From Herbidospora galbida (GTDB lineage Bacteria; Actinomycetota; Actinomycetes; Streptosporangiales; Streptosporangiaceae), in the NCBI RefSeq assembly GCF_005233835.1, contig NZ_SZQA01000001.1, positions 434,001-498,000 on the forward strand: a stretch of DNA of 64,000 nucleotides, in the 5' to 3' direction. The notes under the pieces were generated by a model. It was not told where the DNA came from and searched no databases. It worked only from the letters and a program-made list of their open reading frames with translations. Shown in pieces: positions 16,197 through 24,862 of the stretch (position 1 is the stretch's first letter; each line of letters starts with the position of its first letter). The position numbers and the translations under genes are program-made.

Positions 16197-17177
16197 ATGA
16201 TCAACGTGCTGGTGACCCTCGACTTCGACGACGACTGGCTGGCCGCCGTGACGGTGCCCGGCGTCCGGGTGCGCAGGCACCTGGCCCGCAGCGCCGACGA
16301 GATCCCGGCGGACCTGCTGGCCGAGACCGACGTGCTCTACACCAACACCGCGTTCCCGAAGGCCGGCGCGGCCCCCCGGCTGCGCTGGGTGCAGCTCGAC
16401 ACGAGCGGCTGCGACCACGTGAAGAACACCGACCTGTGGGATTCGGAGGTCGACGTCACCACCATCGGCGGCGTCTCCCCGAAGCCGCTGGCCGAGTGGG
16501 TGCTGATGATGATCCTCGCCCACGCCCACCATCTCCCCCACATCATCGGCCTGGACCACTGGCCCGACCTGGACTACCGGTGGAACCGCCTCATGCCCCG
16601 CATGATCCCCGGCTCGACCGTCGGCATCGTCGGGTACGGCCGCATCGGCCAGGAGATCGGCCGGCTCGCGCACGCCTTCGGCATGAACGTCATCGGCATG
16701 CGCCGGGGCGGGACCCGGGCCGGCGAACGTTTCAGCGAGGTCGCCGACGAGACCCCGGCCGAGGTCGTCGGGCCCGACGGCCTGCCCGGCCTGCTGGCCC
16801 GCTCCGACTACCTCGTGCTGACCGTCCCGCACACCGACGAGACCCACCACCTGCTCGACGCCGAGGCGTTCGCGCAGCTCAAGCCGGGCGCCGTGGTCAT
16901 CAACGGGGCCCGGGGCGGGGTCGTCGACGAAGACTCGCTGCTGGCCGCCCTCAGGAGCGGGCAGGTCGGCTATCTCATCTCCGACGTGTTCGCCGAGGAA
17001 CCGCTGCCGGAAAACAGTCCTTTCTGGTCGGAAAGCAATGTCCTGATCACTCCGCACGTGGCAGGATTCGCGCCCGGCTACCACGATCATGTCCGCGTGC
17101 TGTTCACCGAGAACCTGCGGCGGCTGGTCGAGGGCCGCCCCCTGCTGAATCTTGTGGACAGAAAGGCCGGCTACTGA
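16197..17177 (+). CDS. D-isomer-specific 2-hydroxyacid dehydrogenase
   Basis: The 326-residue protein has an NAD-binding Rossmann domain with GIVGYGRIGQEIGRLA and the catalytic order of the family: Arg in INGARGG, Glu in DVFAEEPL and His in ITPHVAG. The acidic LLAETDVLYTNTAFP segment belongs to the substrate domain. It would interconvert a 2-keto acid and D-2-hydroxy acid with NAD(P)H. Its stop overlaps the DeoR start. Within this operon the likely role is on a sugar-acid intermediate or a three-carbon aldolase product; this is inference. Confidence 0.85.
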   Translation: MINVLVTLDFDDDWLAAVTVPGVRVRRHLARSADEIPADLLAETDVLYTNTAFPKAGAAPRLRWVQLDTSGCDHVKNTDLWDSEVDVTTIGGVSPKPLAEWVLMMILAHAHHLPHIIGLDHWPDLDYRWNRLMPRMIPGSTVGIVGYGRIGQEIGRLAHAFGMNVIGMRRGGTRAGERFSEVADETPAEVVGPDGLPGLLARSDYLVLTVPHTDETHHLLDAEAFAQLKPGAVVINGARGGVVDEDSLLAALRSGQVGYLISDVFAEEPLPENSPFWSESNVLITPHVAGFAPGYHDHVRVLFTENLRRLVEGRPLLNLVDRKAGY

Positions 17178-17947
17178 TGCTGAGCGAGAGGCGCCGGAGC
17201 GAACTGCTCTCCCACGTGCGCAGCCGAGGGTCGGTGAGCGTGGACGACCTCGCGGCGCTGCTGAACGTGAGCGTCTCCACCGTGCGCCGCGACCTCGACG
17301 AGATGGACGAACGCGGCCTGCTGCGCCGCGTCCACGGCGGCGCGGTCTCCGTGGAGGGCGGCCCGGAGGTCGCCGAGACGCCGATGATCGAACGCTCGAT
17401 CCGCAACCTCGACGAGAAACGCCGCATCGCCGCCGCGGCGGCCCGGATGATCACCCCCGGCAGCGCGGTGCTGCTGACCGGCGGCTCGACCACGGCCCAG
17501 ATGGTGCCCCACCTCGTCGCGGTGCCGGACGTCACCGTGGTGACCAACTCGGTCGCCATCGCGTACGCGATCGGCATCGCCTCGGAGACCACGCAGGTGC
17601 TCGTGCTGGGCGGCCTGATGCGCAACGCCGAATTGTCGCTGCTCGGCCACCTGACCACGCAGGCACTCAACGACGTGCACATCGACGTCGGCTTCTTCAG
17701 CGCCTACGGCATCGATCCGGCGTACGGGATGCTCGGCGCCCACCTGGCCGAGGCCGAGACCGACCGCAACATGATCGCGGCGGCGACGCGGCTCGTCGTG
17801 CTCGCCGACCACAGCAAGTTCACCCAGCGCAGCGCCGTGCGCATAGCGCCGCTGTCGCGGATCGACACGGTCGTGACCGACACGGCCGCGCCGGTCGAGG
17901 CGGTGACCGCGCTCGAAGGCGCGGGCATCACCGTCGTCTCCACCTGA
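17177..17947 (+). CDS. DeoR-family transcriptional regulator of the sugar locus
   Basis: The 256-residue regulator starts MLSERRRSELLSHV, with the DeoR HTH VDDLAALLNVSVSTVRRDLDEM followed by GLLRRVHGGA. The C-terminal sensor domain resembles a sugar-phosphate isomerase, with the TGGSTTAQM phosphate loop. Such regulators sense a phosphorylated sugar and repress the catabolic operon in its absence. It sits inside the operon it probably controls, and the paired motifs at 12596 and 13095 are candidate binding sites. The ATG overlaps the dehydrogenase stop. Confidence 0.92.
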   Translation: MLSERRRSELLSHVRSRGSVSVDDLAALLNVSVSTVRRDLDEMDERGLLRRVHGGAVSVEGGPEVAETPMIERSIRNLDEKRRIAAAAARMITPGSAVLLTGGSTTAQMVPHLVAVPDVTVVTNSVAIAYAIGIASETTQVLVLGGLMRNAELSLLGHLTTQALNDVHIDVGFFSAYGIDPAYGMLGAHLAEAETDRNMIAAATRLVVLADHSKFTQRSAVRIAPLSRIDTVVTDTAAPVEAVTALEGAGITVVST

Positions 17948-17961
17948 ACCAAAGGAGCACC

Positions 17962-19353
17962 ATGACCACGTTGCCCGCGAATCGCATGCCGACTTCTGCG
18001 ATCCGCAAACTGGTCCTCATAGGAGCGGGCTCGGCCGTCTTCACCAGGGGCCTGCTGGCGGACCTGATCTCGGCCGACGACCTCGGGGCGTGGGAGATCC
18101 GCCTCGTGGACGTCAACGAGGAGGCGCTCGGCGTGGCCACCCGGCTGGCCGAGCTGATGGTCGAGGCCAGGAACGCGGGCGACCGCATCACGGTCCGTTC
18201 CGCCACGGACCGCCGCGAGATGCTGCCGGGGGCCGACTACGTCGTGACCTGCGTCGGCGTCGGCGGCCGCCCCGCCTGGCAGGCCGACCACGACGTCTGC
18301 ATCCGGCACGGGATCTACCAGCCGGTCGGCGACTCGGTGATGCCCGGCGGCATCTCCCGCCTGCTGCGCACCGTCCCGGTCATGGTCGAGGTCGCCCATG
18401 ACGTCAAGGCGCTCGCGCCGGACGCGTTCTTCTTCAACTACAGCAACCCGATGACCGCCAACGTGTACGCGATGACCCGCTACGCCGGCGTCGAGGTCGT
18501 CGGCCTGTGCCACGGCATGCACCACGTGCAGCGCGAACTGGCCGCCTTCGCCGGTCTCCCCTTCGAGGAGACCTCCACCCTGTACGCCGGCATCAACCAT
18601 TTGACCTTCATCTACGACTTCCGCCACAACGGCGCCGACGCCTGGCCGGGCGTGCGCGAGAAGGTCGCCCGCGAACTGGCCGTCGCGCCCGAGCCGCAGG
18701 ACATCGGCTCCATCTGGGAGAACGGCAAGGCCTGGCACAACCCGTTCTCCTGGGAGATCTTCCAGCGGTACGGCGCCTACCCGGCCGCCAACGACCGCCA
18801 CGTGCTGGAGTTCTTCCCCGAGCGCTGGGCCGGCGGCTCCTACTACGGCAAGACCCTCGGCGTGGACGCCTTCTCCGTGCCGGAGATCCTGGAGTGGGGC
18901 GAGAACCGCTACCAGGGCATGCGCGCCCAGGCGCTCGGCGAGGCCCCGCTCGACGAGACCGTCTTCGACCGCTCGACGGGCGAGCAGGAGCAGCTCATCG
19001 CCATCATCCGCTCGATCGAGCTGGACCGGCGCCAGATGTTCTCGGTCAACGTCCCCAACCGGGGCGCGGTGCCGGGCCTGCCCGACGACGCGGCGCTGGA
19101 GATCCCCGGCGTGGCCACCGCGCGCGGCCTGCGCCCGGTGTCCGTCCCCGACCTGTCGGCTCCGCTGACCGCGATCCTGGCCCGCCGCCTGACCTCGGTC
19201 TACCTGGCCGTCGAGGCGGCCATGACCGGCTCCCGCGACCTCGCGGTGGAGGCGATGATCGCCGACGGCGCGGTGACCGACCCCGACGCCGCCGCCGCGC
19301 TCACGGACGCCCTGATCGCCGAGCAGAAGCGTTTCCTGCCGGCCTTCGCCTGA
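17962..19353 (+). CDS. GH4 family NAD- and metal-dependent glycosidase (CHG variant)
   Basis: The 463-residue protein has an NAD-binding IGAGSAVF loop near residue 20, the FNYSNPMT motif with Asn162, and the metal ligands Cys183 (in LCHGMHH) and His213 (in INHLTF). GH4 enzymes oxidise C3 of the sugar with bound NAD and eliminate the aglycone, using Mn2+ or a similar metal. The residue after Cys-His differs between subfamilies: Ser in alpha-galactosidases, Glu in alpha-glucosidases. Here it is Gly, which I associate with uronide-type members. AAAGGAGC precedes the ATG. It would release the monosaccharide from the imported glycoside inside the cell. Confidence 0.9.
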   Translation: MTTLPANRMPTSAIRKLVLIGAGSAVFTRGLLADLISADDLGAWEIRLVDVNEEALGVATRLAELMVEARNAGDRITVRSATDRREMLPGADYVVTCVGVGGRPAWQADHDVCIRHGIYQPVGDSVMPGGISRLLRTVPVMVEVAHDVKALAPDAFFFNYSNPMTANVYAMTRYAGVEVVGLCHGMHHVQRELAAFAGLPFEETSTLYAGINHLTFIYDFRHNGADAWPGVREKVARELAVAPEPQDIGSIWENGKAWHNPFSWEIFQRYGAYPAANDRHVLEFFPERWAGGSYYGKTLGVDAFSVPEILEWGENRYQGMRAQALGEAPLDETVFDRSTGEQEQLIAIIRSIELDRRQMFSVNVPNRGAVPGLPDDAALEIPGVATARGLRPVSVPDLSAPLTAILARRLTSVYLAVEAAMTGSRDLAVEAMIADGAVTDPDAAAALTDALIAEQKRFLPAFA

Positions 19354-19450
19354 GCACGTCGCCTGAGCAATTACCGCACCCGTCTCGCCGGCATCCGAGC
19401 GCTTGGGTTGCCGTCGTTTCGGCACCCCCAGCTCTTCATTCGCCCGTTTT

Positions 19451-19468
19451 ATCCCGAAATTTCGGGAT
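19451..19468. promoter_or_regulatory. 18-bp perfect palindrome upstream of the sugar-acid operon
   Basis: ATCCCGAAATTTCGGGAT is a perfect dyad with no loop, lying 15 bp before the start codon of the FAH-family gene and directly before its GGAG ribosome site. Its position fits a repressor operator near the transcription start. No regulator gene is adjacent other than the DeoR gene upstream, whose candidate sites look different. Confidence 0.7.
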
Positions 19469-19483
19469 TGGAGTTCTGTCTTT

Positions 19484-20290
19484 ATGCGCATCGCCCGCTA
19501 CCGCACGTCCGACGGCCGGATCTTCGCCGGGCTCGTCGAAGGGGACGCCGTCGCCCCCGTGGCCGAGGAGTCCACGGCCTACATGGCCGACGCCGTCCGT
19601 GACCTGATCGCCTCCGGTGAAAACATCGCCGCGAACGGACCGGCGGTCCCGCTGGCCGACGTGGAGCTGCTCAGCCCGCTGGCCCACCCGGAGAAGATCA
19701 TCTGCATCGGCCTCAACTACGCCGACCACATCCGGGAGACCGGCCTGGACACCCCGTCCAAGGTGCTGGCCTTCGTGAAGACCGCCCACACCCTGACCGG
19801 CCCCCACTCCGACGTCGTGGTCCCTGCCGGAAGCACGGAACAGCTCGACTGGGAGGCCGAGCTCGCCGTGGTCATCGGGCCCGACGGCGTGTTCGGCTAC
19901 ACCGTCGCCGACGACGTCTCGGCCCGCGACGCCCAGTTCGCCGACGGGCAGTGGTTCCGGGGCAAGAACTTCGACGGGTTCTGCCCACTCGGCCCGTGGA
20001 TCGTCACCGCCGACGAGATCGCCGACCCGCACGACCTGGCCATCTCGGCCAGGGTCAACGGGGAGGTCGTCCAGGACGGCCGTACCAGCGAGATGATCTT
20101 CCAGATCCCGCAGATCATCGCCTACCTGTCGACGTACATGACCCTGAACCCCGGCGACGTCATCGCCACCGGCACCCCGCACGGCGTCGGCATGGGCCGC
20201 ACCCCGCAGCTCTGGCTGCAGGACGGGGACGTGGTCGAGTGCGAGGTCGAGGGCGTCGGCCTGCTGCGGAACACGGTGCGGATCAAATGA
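19484..20290 (+). CDS. Fumarylacetoacetate hydrolase (FAH)-family protein
   Basis: The 268-residue protein starts [14 protein letters not shown]. It has the FAH metal-binding core: [21 protein letters not shown] with two acidic ligands, [13 protein letters not shown], and the C-terminal [15 protein letters not shown] members hydrolyse or hydrate 2,4-dioxo or 2-oxo-enoic acids; in oxidative sugar pathways they cleave 2,4-diketo-3-deoxy sugar acids. I chose ATG 19484 because upstream codons in frame run through the palindrome and do not look coding. It overlaps the next gene by four bases. Confidence 0.85.
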   Translation: MRIARYRTSDGRIFAGLVEGDAVAPVAEESTAYMADAVRDLIASGENIAANGPAVPLADVELLSPLAHPEKIICIGLNYADHIRETGLDTPSKVLAFVKTAHTLTGPHSDVVVPAGSTEQLDWEAELAVVIGPDGVFGYTVADDVSARDAQFADGQWFRGKNFDGFCPLGPWIVTADEIADPHDLAISARVNGEVVQDGRTSEMIFQIPQIIAYLSTYMTLNPGDVIATGTPHGVGMGRTPQLWLQDGDVVECEVEGVGLLRNTVRIK

Positions 20291-21237
20291 TCATCGACTT
20301 CCACTGCCACTTCCCCGGCGCCGAGCCCACCCAGGACCGCCTCGACGCCGAGTACGAGCACGTCTGCGGCCCCGCCAAGCTGGAGGTGCTGCGCGCCAAC
20401 TCCGCCCGGTACGCCGAACGCGTCCGCAGGGCGCGCAGCCTGCCGCCCACCGCGCCCGAGACGCGCACCGCCGAAGACCTCGCGACCGCCTGGCGGGCGG
20501 AGGCCGACGACTTCGGCCTGGAGCGGGTGGTCTTCATGTCCGGCGGCGGCAACGACCGCCTGGCCTCGGTCGTCGCGGCCCACCCCGACCGGTTCACCGG
20601 CTTCGCCAACCACCAGCCCTGCTCCCCCGGTGCCGCCGCCGAACTGCGCCGGGCCGTGGAGATCGGGCTGCGCGGCTACAAGGTCATCGCGCCCTGGGTG
20701 ACCGTGCCGCTGGCCGACCGGTCGCTGTGGCCGGTGTGGGAGGTCGTCGAGGAGCACGCGCTGCCCGTCGTGCTCCACTTCGGCCCGGTCAACGGCGGCG
20801 GCGGGCTCGGCTGGGCCCCCAACATGGACCCGCTGGCCCTGCACGACGTCGCCAAGGCCTTCCCCACCGTCAACTTCGTGGTCGCCCACTTCGGCTGCGG
20901 CTACCCGGCCGAGCTGCTGCGCCTGGGCTGGTCGAACGCCAACGTCCACGTCGACAGCTCCAGCAACCACGAGTGGACCCGCTGGGTCCCCTACGACCTC
21001 GACCAGAAGGCCCTGTTCCGGAAGTTCCACGAGACCTTCGGCCCCGAGCGCGTCCTGTTCGGCACCGACTCGTGCGACTTCCCGTGGGGATACATCAGGA
21101 AGTACGCAGAAGAGCAGGTCAGGATCGTCGACGAACTCAACCTGTCGCCTCGCGACCGCGAACTGATCTTCGCGGGCAACGCCGCGCGGCTGCTGGGCCT
21201 CGACCTGCCCGTCGCCACCACCAGGGAGACCGCATGA
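20287..21237 (+). CDS. Amidohydrolase-2 (TIM-barrel) family hydrolase, possible sugar lactonase
   Basis: The 316-residue TIM-barrel protein has the HxH motif IIDFHCHF at the first strand, later metal/catalytic residues in LHFGPV and [10 protein letters not shown], and the C-terminal Asp in [12 protein letters not shown]. The family includes lactonases, decarboxylases and amidases; some members hydrolyse sugar lactones such as fuconolactone. Between an FAH-family gene and an IlvD/Edd-type dehydratase gene, a lactonase role is the best guess. It is coupled to both neighbours by four-base overlaps. Confidence 0.8.
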   Translation: MIIDFHCHFPGAEPTQDRLDAEYEHVCGPAKLEVLRANSARYAERVRRARSLPPTAPETRTAEDLATAWRAEADDFGLERVVFMSGGGNDRLASVVAAHPDRFTGFANHQPCSPGAAAELRRAVEIGLRGYKVIAPWVTVPLADRSLWPVWEVVEEHALPVVLHFGPVNGGGGLGWAPNMDPLALHDVAKAFPTVNFVVAHFGCGYPAELLRLGWSNANVHVDSSSNHEWTRWVPYDLDQKALFRKFHETFGPERVLFGTDSCDFPWGYIRKYAEEQVRIVDELNLSPRDRELIFAGNAARLLGLDLPVATTRETA

Positions 21238-22874
21238 GCATCGCGACCGACCCCGACCGCGCCCCGGCGCGCTCCCACCTGTACGCGATGGGCTGGACCG
21301 ACGAGGACATGCGCCGCCCGAAGGTCGGCATCGCCTCGACGTGGACCGGCACCATGCCGTGCAACCTCACCCACCGCGAGCTGGCCGCCCACGTCGCCGA
21401 CGGGGTGCGCCGGGCGGGCGGCACCCCGATGGAGTTCAACACCATCGCCGTCTCCGACAACCTCACGATGGGCACCCCCGGCATGCGAGCCTCGCTGGTC
21501 AGCCGCGAGGTCATCGCCGACTCCATCGAGCTGATGGGCCGCGCCCACCAGTTCGACGCGATCGTGGCGATCGTCGGCTGCGACAAGACCGCGCCCGCCG
21601 CGATCATGGCCCTGAGCCGCCTCGACGTGCCGTCGGTGATCCTCTACAGCGGCAGCATGATGCCCGGCCGCTGGCGCGACCGCGACGTGACGATCCAGGA
21701 CATGTGGGAGGCGCTCGGCGAGCGCAGCGTCGGCAAGCTCACCCAGGACGACGTCGACGACCTGGCCCGGCACGCCTGCCCGGGGGCCGGGACCTGCGCC
21801 GCCCAGTACACCGCCAACACGATGGGCGCCATCTGCGACTTCCTGGGCCTGTCGCCCTTCGGGGTGAGCGACATCCCGGCCGTGGCCCCCTCGAAGAACG
21901 AGGCGGCCGTGCGGATCGGCGAGGTCGTCATGGACGCCCTGGCCCGCGACGCCCGCCCGTCCCGGGTGATCACCGAGGCGTCGCTGCACAACGCGATCGT
22001 CTCGGTCGCCGCGATGGGCGGCTCCACCAACTCGGTCCTGCACCTGCTGGCCATCGCCCGCGAGGCCGGGATCGCGCTGGAGATCGACGACATCGACCGC
22101 ATCTGCCACCAGATCCCGATCGTCGCCGGCGTGAAGCCGGCCGGCCCGCACAGCGCCGCCGACCTGTGGCGCGCGGGCGGCACGTCGCTGGTCGTCCGCC
22201 GCCTGCTGGACGCGGGCCTGCTCCGCGAGGACGTCACCCTGGTCGACGGCCGCACCCTCGCCGAGGTGGCCGAGTCGGCCCAGGAGGCGCCGGGCCAGCA
22301 GGTCGTGAAGACCGTGGCCGACCCGGTGAAGGGCCCCGGCGCGCTGGCCGTCCTGCGCGGCTCGCTGGCCCCCGACGGCTGCGTGCTCAAGCTCGGCGGC
22401 AAGCCCGACTTCGTGTTCACCGGCCCGGCCCGCGTCTTCGACGGCGAGGAGGCCTGCTTCGCCGCCATCCAGGAACGCCGCATCGTCGACGGCGAGGTGG
22501 TCATCGTCCGGTACGAGGGCCCGGCCGGCGGCCCGGGGATGCGCGAGATGCTCTCGATCACGGGCGCGCTGGTCGGCCAGGGCCTGAACGTGGCTTTGGT
22601 GACCGACGGCCGGTTCTCCGGCGTCTCCCACGGCCTGGTCATCGGGCACGTGGCCCCGGAGGCCTACCGGGGAGGCCCGCTGGCCCTCGTCCAGGACGGC
22701 GACACGGTGGTGATCGACTCGGCCGCCCGGGTGCTGGACCTGCGCGTGGACGCGGCCGAACTGGAGGCCCGCGCCACGGCGTGGGTCCGCCCGGACCGGC
22801 CGGTCGAGCGGGGGGTGTTCGCGAAGTACGTCGCGACGGTCGGCTCGGCCTCCGACGGGGCGGTCACAATCTGA
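21234..22874 (+). CDS. IlvD/Edd-family dehydratase (sugar-acid or dihydroxy-acid dehydratase)
   Basis: The 546-residue protein carries the iron-sulfur ligands of the family: Cys43 in MPCNLTHRE, Cys116 in GCDKTAPA and Cys182 in CPGAGTC, plus [13 protein letters not shown] and the C-terminal [14 protein letters not shown]. The family dehydrates dihydroxy acids or aldonic acids to 2-keto-3-deoxy acids. Context with lactonase-like and FAH genes favours an aldonate substrate over branched-chain amino-acid synthesis. The last ~45 bp of the gene are repeated at 24442-24488. Confidence 0.88.
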   Translation: MSIATDPDRAPARSHLYAMGWTDEDMRRPKVGIASTWTGTMPCNLTHRELAAHVADGVRRAGGTPMEFNTIAVSDNLTMGTPGMRASLVSREVIADSIELMGRAHQFDAIVAIVGCDKTAPAAIMALSRLDVPSVILYSGSMMPGRWRDRDVTIQDMWEALGERSVGKLTQDDVDDLARHACPGAGTCAAQYTANTMGAICDFLGLSPFGVSDIPAVAPSKNEAAVRIGEVVMDALARDARPSRVITEASLHNAIVSVAAMGGSTNSVLHLLAIAREAGIALEIDDIDRICHQIPIVAGVKPAGPHSAADLWRAGGTSLVVRRLLDAGLLREDVTLVDGRTLAEVAESAQEAPGQQVVKTVADPVKGPGALAVLRGSLAPDGCVLKLGGKPDFVFTGPARVFDGEEACFAAIQERRIVDGEVVIVRYEGPAGGPGMREMLSITGALVGQGLNVALVTDGRFSGVSHGLVIGHVAPEAYRGGPLALVQDGDTVVIDSAARVLDLRVDAAELEARATAWVRPDRPVERGVFAKYVATVGSASDGAVTI

Positions 22875-22876
22875 CC
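22830..22876. repeat. 47-bp direct repeat, copy 1 (3' end of dehydratase gene)
   Basis: This stretch encodes the last residues and stop of the dehydratase. It matches 24442-24488 at 44 of 47 positions. It contains the inverted repeat CCGTCGG/CCGACGG imperfectly (first arm GACGGTCGG here). The copies bracket about 1.6 kb carrying a GNAT pseudogene and a secreted-protein gene. Confidence 0.8.
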
Positions 22877-22919
22877 GCAGGCCCGTCCTCAGCGGGCCGG
22901 GAGATCACCGCCTCCGACG

Positions 22920-23372
22920 TCGAAAGCTTGGTGAGCGTGTTCCGCTCCGCGTCACGGCAGCCCCGCTTGGAGTACGGGCAACCGGAGAACCGGGCCGTTC
23001 GGCGACGCGTCCGAGGTGAGCGACGCCGACGTCGACCGCCTCGAAACGCTGCGGCAGCGGGGCGGCGACGGGGCGGCTTCGAGATGGCGGCGTTCGCCTC
23101 GGACGGCACCTGTGCCGGTGCGGGTCAGGCAGTCCCACCCGGCGGCGGGGGTGAGCGAGATCGCGGGCATCGCGGTGCGGGCGCCCTACCGGCGTCGCGG
23201 TCTCGGCGGGGCCATCACGGCCGCGCTCAGCCGGCTGATCTTCGAGTCGGGCGCCGACCTGGCCTGGCTCGAAGCGTCGGGTGACGACTCGTCGCGGGTC
23301 TACGAGCGGATCGGCTTCCGCGCGGCGGGCCGGGTCGACGCAGTCGCCACCGTGGTAGCCGGCGTCAGGTGA
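22920..23372 (+). pseudogene. GNAT-family N-acetyltransferase pseudogene
   Basis: The region reads as one acetyltransferase only if frames are switched. ASEVSDADVDRLETLR lies in one frame, GFEMAAFASDGTCAGAGQAV in the next, and VSEIAGIAVRAPYRRRGLGG with SRVYERIGFRAAG in the first again. The last block holds the acetyl-CoA loop RRRGLGG and the terminal helix of GNAT enzymes. At least two frameshifts and a replaced C terminus mean no functional protein. It lies between the dehydratase gene and the secreted protein. The 160 bp up to 23532 show no further gene. Confidence 0.75.
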
Positions 23373-23532
23373 CTTCGAGGCCAGGCCCGCGCGTTCACCC
23401 GGTCCTGGAGAACCATGCGTCAACAGGTAAAAGGGCGCGGTGCCCGAAGCCGCCGAGCAGCACAGTGCGGGAATGGGGACGCCTTCTCCGACAAGCGGGG
23501 AACCGGTCTCGTCCCCTGCCCAGGAGGGTTCA

Positions 23533-24387
23533 GTGAACATCCCCGCGATACGCACCCGGGCGGCGGCCGTGCCGCTCATCGTCGCACTGGTCACCGGCTT
23601 CGTGACGACGTCCACCTCCGCGTCGGCGGACGTCCCCGGACGAGTGGTGGTCAGCGACACCAGCGACAGCAATTCCAACGACAAGGGCGCCGAGATCAGT
23701 TGCCCCGACGCCAAGCGCGTGATCGGCACCGGCGCTGAGATCATCGGAGACGTGGCCGGAGGCGTCGGCGGTGACGTCGTCATCGACGAGGTGATCCCGA
23801 CCGGCACGAGCGTCAGCGCTTACGGTGTCGAAACCCTGTCTGGAACGAGTTCCCCGTGGAGGATCCGGGTGTGGGCCGTGTGCGGGTATCCGCACGGGGC
23901 CACCACGGTCCGCTACGCGACCACCAGCTCGCATCCCAATCCGAAGGACGTGGAACTCGACTGCCGGGACGGCGAATGGCTGCTCGGCTCCGGCTACCAG
24001 ATGGAGGGTGCGCGCGGCAACGTGAGCGTCACCGACCTGATCCCCACACTCGACTCCGTCTCGGTTCACACCACGGAGAACCACCGAGGCTACGACGGCA
24101 ACTACTACCTCCGGGCTTTCGCGATCTGCGCCGAGGAACGACCTGTGGGTCTCCAGGTCGTCCAGGACGAGACCGACGAGAACTCGAGCAACAAGGGCAC
24201 GCTCGTGTCCTGTCCCGAAGGAAAGCAGGCGCTCGGCGCCGGATTCTCCATTCCCGGCGCGGCCGGTGAAACCGCTCTCACCGAGTTCGTCCCCACCACC
24301 CGCGCCGTCACCGCCACCGCGAACGAACTGAGCTCCACCAGCAGGGAGTGGAGCGTCATCGCGTATGCGACTTGCGCGACCGAATGA
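23533..24387 (+). CDS. Secreted protein made of three ~75-residue two-Cys repeats
   Basis: The 284-residue protein starts at GTG 23533, with AGGAGG five bases before it. It has a signal peptide (IRTRAAAVPLIVALVTGF to ...STSASA). The mature part holds three similar units, each with a first Cys (ISCPDAKRVIGTGAEI; LDCRDGEWLLGSGYQM; VSCPEGKQALGAGFSI), a DEVIPT/TDLIPT/TEFVPT strand, and a second Cys near the end (VWAVCG; AFAICA; YATCATE). One disulfide per unit is likely. I do not recognise a named domain; surface adhesion or binding is only a guess. Confidence 0.8.
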   Translation: MNIPAIRTRAAAVPLIVALVTGFVTTSTSASADVPGRVVVSDTSDSNSNDKGAEISCPDAKRVIGTGAEIIGDVAGGVGGDVVIDEVIPTGTSVSAYGVETLSGTSSPWRIRVWAVCGYPHGATTVRYATTSSHPNPKDVELDCRDGEWLLGSGYQMEGARGNVSVTDLIPTLDSVSVHTTENHRGYDGNYYLRAFAICAEERPVGLQVVQDETDENSSNKGTLVSCPEGKQALGAGFSIPGAAGETALTEFVPTTRAVTATANELSSTSREWSVIAYATCATE

Positions 24388-24441
24388 GACCGGGGGCGCC
24401 CTTCCGAGCGGGGGTGCCCCACGGCTTCGACCCGCTCGAAG

Positions 24442-24488
24442 GTCGCGACCGTCGGCTCGGCCTCCGACGGGGCGGTCGCGATCTGACC
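24442..24488. repeat. 47-bp direct repeat, copy 2; also a terminator-like hairpin
   Basis: Near-copy of 22830-22876. In this copy the changes improve base pairing: GCGACCGTCGG can pair with CCGACGG, a 3-base bulge, and GGTCGC. It lies between the convergent ends of the secreted-protein and HxlR genes, a fitting place for a bidirectional terminator. Upstream, GAGCGGGGGTG at 24402 also resembles dehydratase sequence near 22806. Confidence 0.7.
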
Positions 24489-24489
24489 C

Positions 24490-24855
24490 TCAGCGGGCGT
24501 CGAAGCCCGATCTCGACTCCAGGATGCCGGTGGCGTTGTCCTCCGCCCAGCCGGCCAGCGCCCGCACCACCTTGAGCAGGCTCATCCCGCGCGGGGTCAG
24601 CGCGTAGTCGACGCGCGGGGGCTTGGTGTCGTAGACGGTCCTGGTGACCAGGCCGTCTCGCTCCAGCCCCTGCAGCGTCGCGCTGAGCATGCGCTTGGTG
24701 ATGGGCCTGCTCATCCGGCTGAGCTCGTTGAACCTGCGGGTGGTGTCGTCGAGCTGGCAGATGACCACCACCGACCACTTGTCGCCGATCCGTTCGAGCA
24801 CGTCGCGGATCAGGGCGAGGCGCCCCTCCTCACACAGCTCGGCCGGTTGCGACAT
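24490..24855 (-). CDS. HxlR-family transcriptional regulator
   Basis: The 121-residue winged-helix protein has an HxlR core: LERIGDKWSVVVICQL, then RRFNELSRMSRPITKRMLSATLQGLERDGLVTR and a PPRVDYALTPRG wing. A Cys at residue 8 (AELCEEG) could be redox- or aldehyde-sensitive as in HxlR relatives such as HypR. A GTG six bases upstream is an alternative start. It is divergent from the quinone-reductase gene, and the spacer holds several GATACC/GTATAC half sites. Confidence 0.9.
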   Translation of the reverse strand: MSQPAELCEEGRLALIRDVLERIGDKWSVVVICQLDDTTRRFNELSRMSRPITKRMLSATLQGLERDGLVTRTVYDTKPPRVDYALTPRGMSLLKVVRALAGWAEDNATGILESRSGFDAR

Positions 24856-24862
24856 GAGCACA

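Noticed and set aside
17010-17075. AT-richer stretch at the end of the dehydrogenase gene as an internal promoter for DeoR
   Set aside because: It encodes the conserved catalytic ITPHVAG region, and no convincing -35/-10 pair was found.
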